64,000 nucleotides of DNA, from positions 123,617-187,616 of the forward strand of contig JAFKKH010000012.1 of assembly GCA_017305665.1 (NCBI GenBank), given 5' to 3'. This DNA comes from Hyphomicrobiales bacterium. Lineage in GTDB: Bacteria; Pseudomonadota; Alphaproteobacteria; Rhizobiales; Xanthobacteraceae. The notes under the pieces were generated by a model, which worked only from the letters and a program-made list of their open reading frames with translations, searched no databases and was not told the origin of the DNA. Position numbers and translations under genes: made by a program. Positions 59,841 through 64,000 of this stretch are shown in pieces (position 1 is the stretch's first letter; each line of letters begins with the position of its first letter).

Positions 59841-60719
59841 GTGACAGCCGAAACTATTATCCAAAGCCTGGCGAGCGGCCTTCTCATGGGCCTGCTCTAC
59901 GGCCTGATTGCGGTCGGGCTTTCCCTGATTTTCGGCTTGATGAACATCGTCAACTTCGCGCATGGCGAATTTCTGATGTTGGCGATGTACGGAGCTTTCT
60001 TCCTCTTTGCATTCTTCGCCATCGACCCACTGCTGGCGATGCCGTTTGTGGCCGCCGGCATGTTTGTGTTCGGAGCGGCGGTCTATCTCCTGGTTGTGCG
60101 GTTCGCGATGCGGGCCAAGACCAACGTCGGCATGGTGCAGATCTTTGCCACCTTCGGCCTTGCCATCGTGTTGCGCGGTCTGGCGCAGTATTTCTTCACA
60201 CCGGACTATCGCAGCATCCAGCATTCCTGGCTCGGCGGCAAAACCATCTCGATCGGCGGCATCTTCCTTCCGGTGCCGCAACTGGTCGGCGCGCTGCTGG
60301 CCATTGTCGCGTTCGGGGCGCTGTATTTCTTCATCAAGCGAACGGATTTCGGCCGGGCACTGGAGGCGACGCGCGAGGATGCCGGCGCGGTGGCGCTGGT
60401 CGGCATCGACCAGAATCGCGTGTTCGCGCTGGGCTGGGGTCTCGGCTCGGCGTTGGTCGGGTTGGCCGGCGCGATCATGGCGACCTTCTTCTATATCTAC
60501 CCTGATGTCGGCGCGTCGTTCGCCCTGATCGCCTACGTGGTGGTCGCGCTCGGCGGCTTCGGCAGCGTGTTCGGCGCCTTTGCCGGCGGCATCCTGGTCG
60601 GACTGGTCGAGGCGATGACGGCGCTGATGCTGCCGCCGTCGCTCAAGGCCGTCGGCATCTATGCGGTGTATCTTCTCGTGGTCTTCATTCGCCCGCGCGG
60701 GCTGTTCGGATCGATCTGA
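59841..60719 (+). CDS. LIV-type ABC permease (LivH-like, second operon)
   Basis: A 292-residue inner-membrane permease with the typical start LASGLLMGLLYGLIAVGLSLIFGLMNIVNFAHGEFLML and the coupling loop ATREDAGAVALVGIDQNRVFALGWGLGSALVGLAGAIM. It ends LLVVFIRPRGLFGSI. The GTG at 59841 is preferred, eight bases after GGAG; a GTG at 59835 is also in frame. The stop TGA shares one base with the ATG of the LivM-like gene. Confidence 0.92.
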   Translation: MTAETIIQSLASGLLMGLLYGLIAVGLSLIFGLMNIVNFAHGEFLMLAMYGAFFLFAFFAIDPLLAMPFVAAGMFVFGAAVYLLVVRFAMRAKTNVGMVQIFATFGLAIVLRGLAQYFFTPDYRSIQHSWLGGKTISIGGIFLPVPQLVGALLAIVAFGALYFFIKRTDFGRALEATREDAGAVALVGIDQNRVFALGWGLGSALVGLAGAIMATFFYIYPDVGASFALIAYVVVALGGFGSVFGAFAGGILVGLVEAMTALMLPPSLKAVGIYAVYLLVVFIRPRGLFGSI

Positions 60720-61702
60720 TGCACGACGTCACCCACGCCATTCGCCGCCGTCGCGACCTGATCGTCGCCGCTGTCCTTGTCGCGCTCGCGGCCTGTGTGC
60801 CGCTGTTCGTGAAGGACGTTTACGTCCAGAACATCATGGTACTGACCTTGATGTATGCCGGCCTGTCGCAGAGCTGGAATATCCTCGGCGGCTATTGCGG
60901 CCAGATATCGCTAGGACATGCGCTCTATTTCGGGCTCGGCGCCTATGTGACGGCGATCCTGCTCACCAAGTTCGGTGTTCTGCCATGGTTCGGGATGCTG
61001 GCCGGTGGCTTGATCTCGGCGCTGATCGCGCTGGCGCTGGGCTATCCCACCTTCCGACTCGGCGGCCACTACTTTGCCATCGCGACCATCGTGATCGCCG
61101 AAATCGCCTACCTGCTGTTCCTCAATTGGGACTGGGCCGGTGCGGCGCTGGGCATCGACATGATGGTGCGCGAGGACAGTTGGCTGAAGTTTCAGTTCCT
61201 CCGCAGCAAGCTGCCATACTTCTATTTCGCGCTGTTCTTTGCCCTCGCGGCGTGGCTGGTCACCTGGTGGCTGGAGAATTCGAAGTGGGGCTACTGGTGG
61301 CGCGCGGTGAAGGACAATCCCGACGCCGCGGAGAGCCTCGGCGTCGTGGTGTTTAAGTCGAAGATGGGGGCAGGTGCGATCTCGGCCTTCCTGACCGCAA
61401 TCGGCGGCGCGTTCTATGCGATGTTCGTCTCCTATATCGATCCGGACGCGGTGATGAGCTTCCAGTTCTCGCTGCTGATCGCGCTCCCGGCGGTGGTCGG
61501 CGGCATCGGAACGCTGTGGGGGCCGGTGCTGGGCGCGGCGATCCTCATTCCCCTAACCGAATTGACGCGATCGTTCATCGGCGGTTCGGGTCGCGGAGTG
61601 GACCTGATCGTCTACGGCGGCCTTATCATGCTGATCTCGTTGACGCGGCCTGACGGTCTGCTCGGGCTGTTTTCGCGCAGGAAGAAGGAGGTCGCGCGAT
61701 GA
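60719..61702 (+). CDS. LIV-type ABC permease (LivM-like, second operon)
   Basis: A 327-residue inner-membrane permease. Helices run from LIVAAVLVALAACVPLFV, and NIMVLTLMYAGLSQSWNILGGYCGQISLGHALYFGLGAYVTAILL is the LivM signature. The coupling loop is WWRAVKDNPDAAESLGVVVFKSKMGAGAISAFLTAIGGAFYAM, and a late helix block PDAVMSFQFSLLIALPAVVGGIGTLWGPVLGA follows. It overlaps the LivG-like gene by four bases. Confidence 0.92.
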   Translation: MHDVTHAIRRRRDLIVAAVLVALAACVPLFVKDVYVQNIMVLTLMYAGLSQSWNILGGYCGQISLGHALYFGLGAYVTAILLTKFGVLPWFGMLAGGLISALIALALGYPTFRLGGHYFAIATIVIAEIAYLLFLNWDWAGAALGIDMMVREDSWLKFQFLRSKLPYFYFALFFALAAWLVTWWLENSKWGYWWRAVKDNPDAAESLGVVVFKSKMGAGAISAFLTAIGGAFYAMFVSYIDPDAVMSFQFSLLIALPAVVGGIGTLWGPVLGAAILIPLTELTRSFIGGSGRGVDLIVYGGLIMLISLTRPDGLLGLFSRRKKEVAR

Positions 61703-62430
61703 CGGCCCTGCTGGAGACGCGCGGCGTCTGGCAACGCTTTGGCGGCCTGATCGCCAACAGCGACGTATCGATTTCGGTCGGTCGCGGCGAGATCGTCGGA
61801 TTGATCGGCCCCAACGGGGCCGGAAAATCCACGTTGTTCAATCTGATCGCGGGCGTGCGCCCGCCGACGCAAGGCACGATCTGGCTCGACGGCGAGGATG
61901 TGACCGCGACACCGGCAACCGAGCGCTGCCAGCGCGGCATCGCGCGGACCTTCCAGGTGGTCAAGAGTTTCGAGACCATGACGGTCGTCGACAACGTCAT
62001 CGTCGGTGCGCTGGTTCGTACCACGGACATGCGCGCGGCGCGGCGCAAGGCCTTCGAGGTGCTGGAATTTACAGGCCTCGCGGCGCGCGCTGACGTGATG
62101 GCGTCCGAACTCATACCGTCCGAGAAGCGGCGGCTTGAAGTGGCCCGCGCGCTCGCCACCGAACCGAAGCTATTGCTGCTCGACGAAGTGCTGACCGGCC
62201 TGACGCCGCTTGAAGCGCAAACCGGTGTCGAGCTGGTGCGCCGCGTCCGTGACACCGGTGTCACCGTGCTGATGGTCGAGCACGTCATGGAGATCGTGAT
62301 GCCGCTGGTCGATCGCGCGATCGTGCTCGACCTTGGCAAGGTGTTGGTTGAAGGCAAGCCCGCGGATGTGGTCCGCGATCCGAAGGTCATTGCTGCTTAT
62401 CTCGGGGATCGTCATGCTGTCGGTTCGTGA
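61699..62430 (+). CDS. LIV-type ABC ATPase (LivG-like)
   Basis: A 243-residue ATPase with Walker A IGPNGAGKSTLFNLIAG, a family block RGIARTFQVVKSFETMTVVDNV and Walker B LLLLDEVLTGLTP. The signature motif reads ELIPSEKRRLEVARAL, lacking the usual LSGGQ, which LivG proteins sometimes relax. The catalytic Glu follows Walker B Asp but the Pro that normally follows is Val. The stop lies inside the next start region (17-base overlap), so all four membrane/ATPase genes are tightly coupled. Confidence 0.9.
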   Translation: MTALLETRGVWQRFGGLIANSDVSISVGRGEIVGLIGPNGAGKSTLFNLIAGVRPPTQGTIWLDGEDVTATPATERCQRGIARTFQVVKSFETMTVVDNVIVGALVRTTDMRAARRKAFEVLEFTGLAARADVMASELIPSEKRRLEVARALATEPKLLLLDEVLTGLTPLEAQTGVELVRRVRDTGVTVLMVEHVMEIVMPLVDRAIVLDLGKVLVEGKPADVVRDPKVIAAYLGDRHAVGS

Positions 62431-63118
62431 CGTCACTACGGCCTATGAGGGGCTTGTCGCGATTTCCGGCGTCTCGATCGACGTCGCCAAGGGCGAGGTG
62501 GTCTGTGTTGCTGGGGCCAACGGCGCCGGCAAATCGACTTTGTTGAAGACCATTGCCGGCGCTGAGCGTCCGCGCAACGGCAGCGTGACGTTCGACGGCG
62601 AGCGCATCGACGGCATGGCGCAGCATCTCATCACTGCGCGCGGCATCGCCTATGTGCCGGAGAACCGCCGGCTGTTTCCCAGCCTCACGGTGGACGACAA
62701 CCTGCGGCTCGGCAGCTATCTCTATCGCGGCAAGGCGGACCGCGACGAGCCGCTTTCGCTGGTGTTTCAGTTATTCCCGCGCCTCAAGGAGCGGCTCGAT
62801 CAACTCGCCGGAACGCTGTCCGGCGGCGAGCAGCAGATGCTGGCGATCGGCCGCGCGCTGATGACACGGCCGCGCCTGTTGATGCTGGATGAGCCATCGC
62901 AAGGCATCATGCCGAAGTTGGTGGACGAGATTTTTCAGGCGGTTCTGCAAATCCGCAAGACCGGACTGACGGTTCTGATCGTCGAGCAGCGCATGGCGGA
63001 GGTGCTGGAGATCGCGGACCGCGCCTACATCCTGCAAACCGGGCGGGTGCAGATGCAGGGTCCGGCGGCAGAGATCAGCACGAACCCCGACGTGCGCAAG
63101 GCATATCTGGGGTTGTGA
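62414..63118 (+). CDS. LIV-type ABC ATPase (LivF-like)
   Basis: A 234-residue ATPase with Walker A AGANGAGKSTLLKTIAG, signature LSGGEQQMLAIGRALMTRPRLLMLDEPSQGIMP (canonical) and YVPENRRLFPSLTVDDNL. It starts at 62414 (MLSVRDVTTAYEGL), inside the LivG-like gene's last codons in another frame. It is the last gene of the second LIV operon; a repeat follows. Confidence 0.92.
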   Translation: MLSVRDVTTAYEGLVAISGVSIDVAKGEVVCVAGANGAGKSTLLKTIAGAERPRNGSVTFDGERIDGMAQHLITARGIAYVPENRRLFPSLTVDDNLRLGSYLYRGKADRDEPLSLVFQLFPRLKERLDQLAGTLSGGEQQMLAIGRALMTRPRLLMLDEPSQGIMPKLVDEIFQAVLQIRKTGLTVLIVEQRMAEVLEIADRAYILQTGRVQMQGPAAEISTNPDVRKAYLGL

Positions 63119-63142
63119 GGGCCGGCGTAACCACGAACGCAT

Positions 63143-63270
63143 CGTCATCCTGAGGTGCGCGCTTTTTCGCGGCGCAATCTGCGCCGCAGCGCGCCTCGAA
63201 GGATAGCCCCGAGCCCTTGCTGCCGCATCCTTCGAGGCTCGCCCAAGAGGGCGAGCACCTCAGGATGACG
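63143..63270. repeat. Dispersed palindromic repeat, copy 3
   Basis: A 128-bp element between convergent genes, with perfect 12-bp ends CGTCATCCTGAG (63143) and CTCAGGATGACG (ending 63270) and internal CCTCGAAGGATAG and CATCCTTCGAGG arms. It probably folds into a long hairpin and may stop transcription from both sides. Confidence 0.85.
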
Positions 63271-63276
63271 CCTCGT

Positions 63277-63939
63277 TTAATGCTCGTGCCCATGCTCCGG
63301 CAGCGCCAGTCCGAACACCTTCGTCAGATCCGCGACTTGCGCCGGTGAAAGATGGCGCGGGTTGAGGCCGCGCAGCAGCAGATAGAGCTTTGCGGTCTCT
63401 TCCAGTTCCTCCATCGCGAACACGGCGGCTTCCAGCGTGTCGCCCGCGACGACCGGTCCGTGATTGGCAAGCAGGACGGACGAATATTTGCCGGCCAGTC
63501 CCTTGATGGCGTCGGCGACGGCAGGATCGCCGGGCCGATAGTAGGGCAGCAGCGCGGTCGCACCGCATTTCATCAGGTAATAAGGTGTCATCGGTGGCAG
63601 CGCTGCGCGCGGATCGATCTCCGGCAGCATCGACACCGCGACCGAATGGGTCGAGTGCAGGTGAACCACGGCGCGGGACGCATTTCGCGTCTGGTAGAGC
63701 GCGGTATGCAGCGGCACTTCCTTGGTCGGCGCATCGCCTGAGACAAGGCGGCCGTCAGCATCGAGCCGTGACAGCCGCGCCGGATGGAGAAATCCCAGCG
63801 AGGCGTTGGTCGGCGTGACCAGCCAGCCGCCGTCGTCGAGCCGAACGCTGATATTGCCCGAGGAGCCCGGCGTCAGCCCGCGCTCGAACAGCGAGCGTCC
63901 GAGGCGGCAGATCTGTTCACGAAGTTCGCTGTGGTTCAT
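63277..63939 (-). CDS. Class II aldolase / adducin-family protein
   Basis: A 220-residue zinc aldolase of the fuculose-phosphate aldolase family (OtnC/FucA type), cleaving a sugar- or tetronate-phosphate. Zn ligands and base are placed as expected: SSGNISVRLDDGGWLVTPTNASLGFL, Glu in PTKEVPLHTALYQT, His pair in VVHLHSTHSVAVSML and a late His in LLANHGPVVAGDTL. The C-terminal HGHEH is basic. The start at 63939 is taken from the family; no upstream partner (kinase or epimerase) is visible because the window ends 61 bases further. It is convergent with the LIV operon. Confidence 0.88.
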   Translation of the reverse strand: MNHSELREQICRLGRSLFERGLTPGSSGNISVRLDDGGWLVTPTNASLGFLHPARLSRLDADGRLVSGDAPTKEVPLHTALYQTRNASRAVVHLHSTHSVAVSMLPEIDPRAALPPMTPYYLMKCGATALLPYYRPGDPAVADAIKGLAGKYSSVLLANHGPVVAGDTLEAAVFAMEELEETAKLYLLLRGLNPRHLSPAQVADLTKVFGLALPEHGHEH

Positions 63940-64000
63940 TTTGGTTACCTCGGCGGCATTTGTCCCATGCTTTGGCAGCGTGGCCAAGCCATGATACGGA

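Noticed and set aside
1-64000. tRNA genes, CRISPR arrays, transposases or phage genes
   Set aside because: No cloverleaf-like tRNA, no regularly spaced repeats and no recognisable transposase or integrase were seen in any frame. The only repeats are the short elements listed.

Overview
This is a GC-rich, gene-dense alphaproteobacterial chromosome segment. It most likely comes from the Nitrobacteraceae (Bradyrhizobium, Rhodopseudomonas or Afipia type). The assignment rests on codon use, the mix of genes (phenylacetyl-CoA epoxidase cluster, many LIV-type transporters, PHA genes, a self-sufficient P450) and dispersed repeats of the form CGTCATCCTGAG...CTCAGGATGACG. This is inference from memory, not a search. 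No tRNA, rRNA, CRISPR array, prophage or insertion sequence was seen. About 62 protein genes cover nearly the whole window.

Layout. 1-2.4 kb: the C-terminal half of an RND efflux pump and a small conserved protein. 2.4-11.5 kb: a peptide ABC transporter operon (dppABCDF type) ending in a gamma-glutamyltransferase, facing a D-amino-acid dehydrogenase-like gene. 11.6-25.5 kb: a lipid and carbon-storage neighbourhood. It holds two paralogous lipase-like hydrolases, a WS/DGAT acyltransferase, an epoxide hydrolase, a P450-reductase fusion, a class III type PHA synthase pair (very short PhaE plus PhaC), a GNAT enzyme and a phasin. 25.5-37.6 kb: phenylacetate catabolism (TetR regulator, PaaX, paaABCDE, a Tat-exported amidase, paaK, paaI, paaZ, a quinone reductase-like gene).

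37.9-47.2 kb: YeeE/YedE sulfur-type transporter, TetR regulator, a hydrolase-OsmC fusion, a sulfite-oxidase-like protein, an MFS carrier, a P450 with its ferredoxin, an amidase and an arylformamidase-like hydrolase. 47.2-52.6 kb: a first LIV-type ABC operon in which the two ATPases are fused (LivG-LivF), followed by an SDR gene. 52.9-57.4 kb: tartrate/malate dehydrogenase type enzyme, D-2-hydroxyacid dehydrogenase, a carbamoylase-type Zn hydrolase and a LysR regulator. 57.5-63.1 kb: a DUF1445 protein and a complete second LIV operon. The right edge holds a class II aldolase.

Themes. The window reads as catabolic and transport capacity (peptides, aromatic acids, amides, amino-acid-like compounds) plus carbon storage. 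No clearly undescribed system is proven. The best leads are the 11.6-25.5 kb lipid/PHA block with its minimal PhaE, the peptide-import/gamma-glutamyl-cleavage operon, the hydrolase-OsmC/sulfur block, and the LysR-DUF1445-LIV-carbamoylase block.
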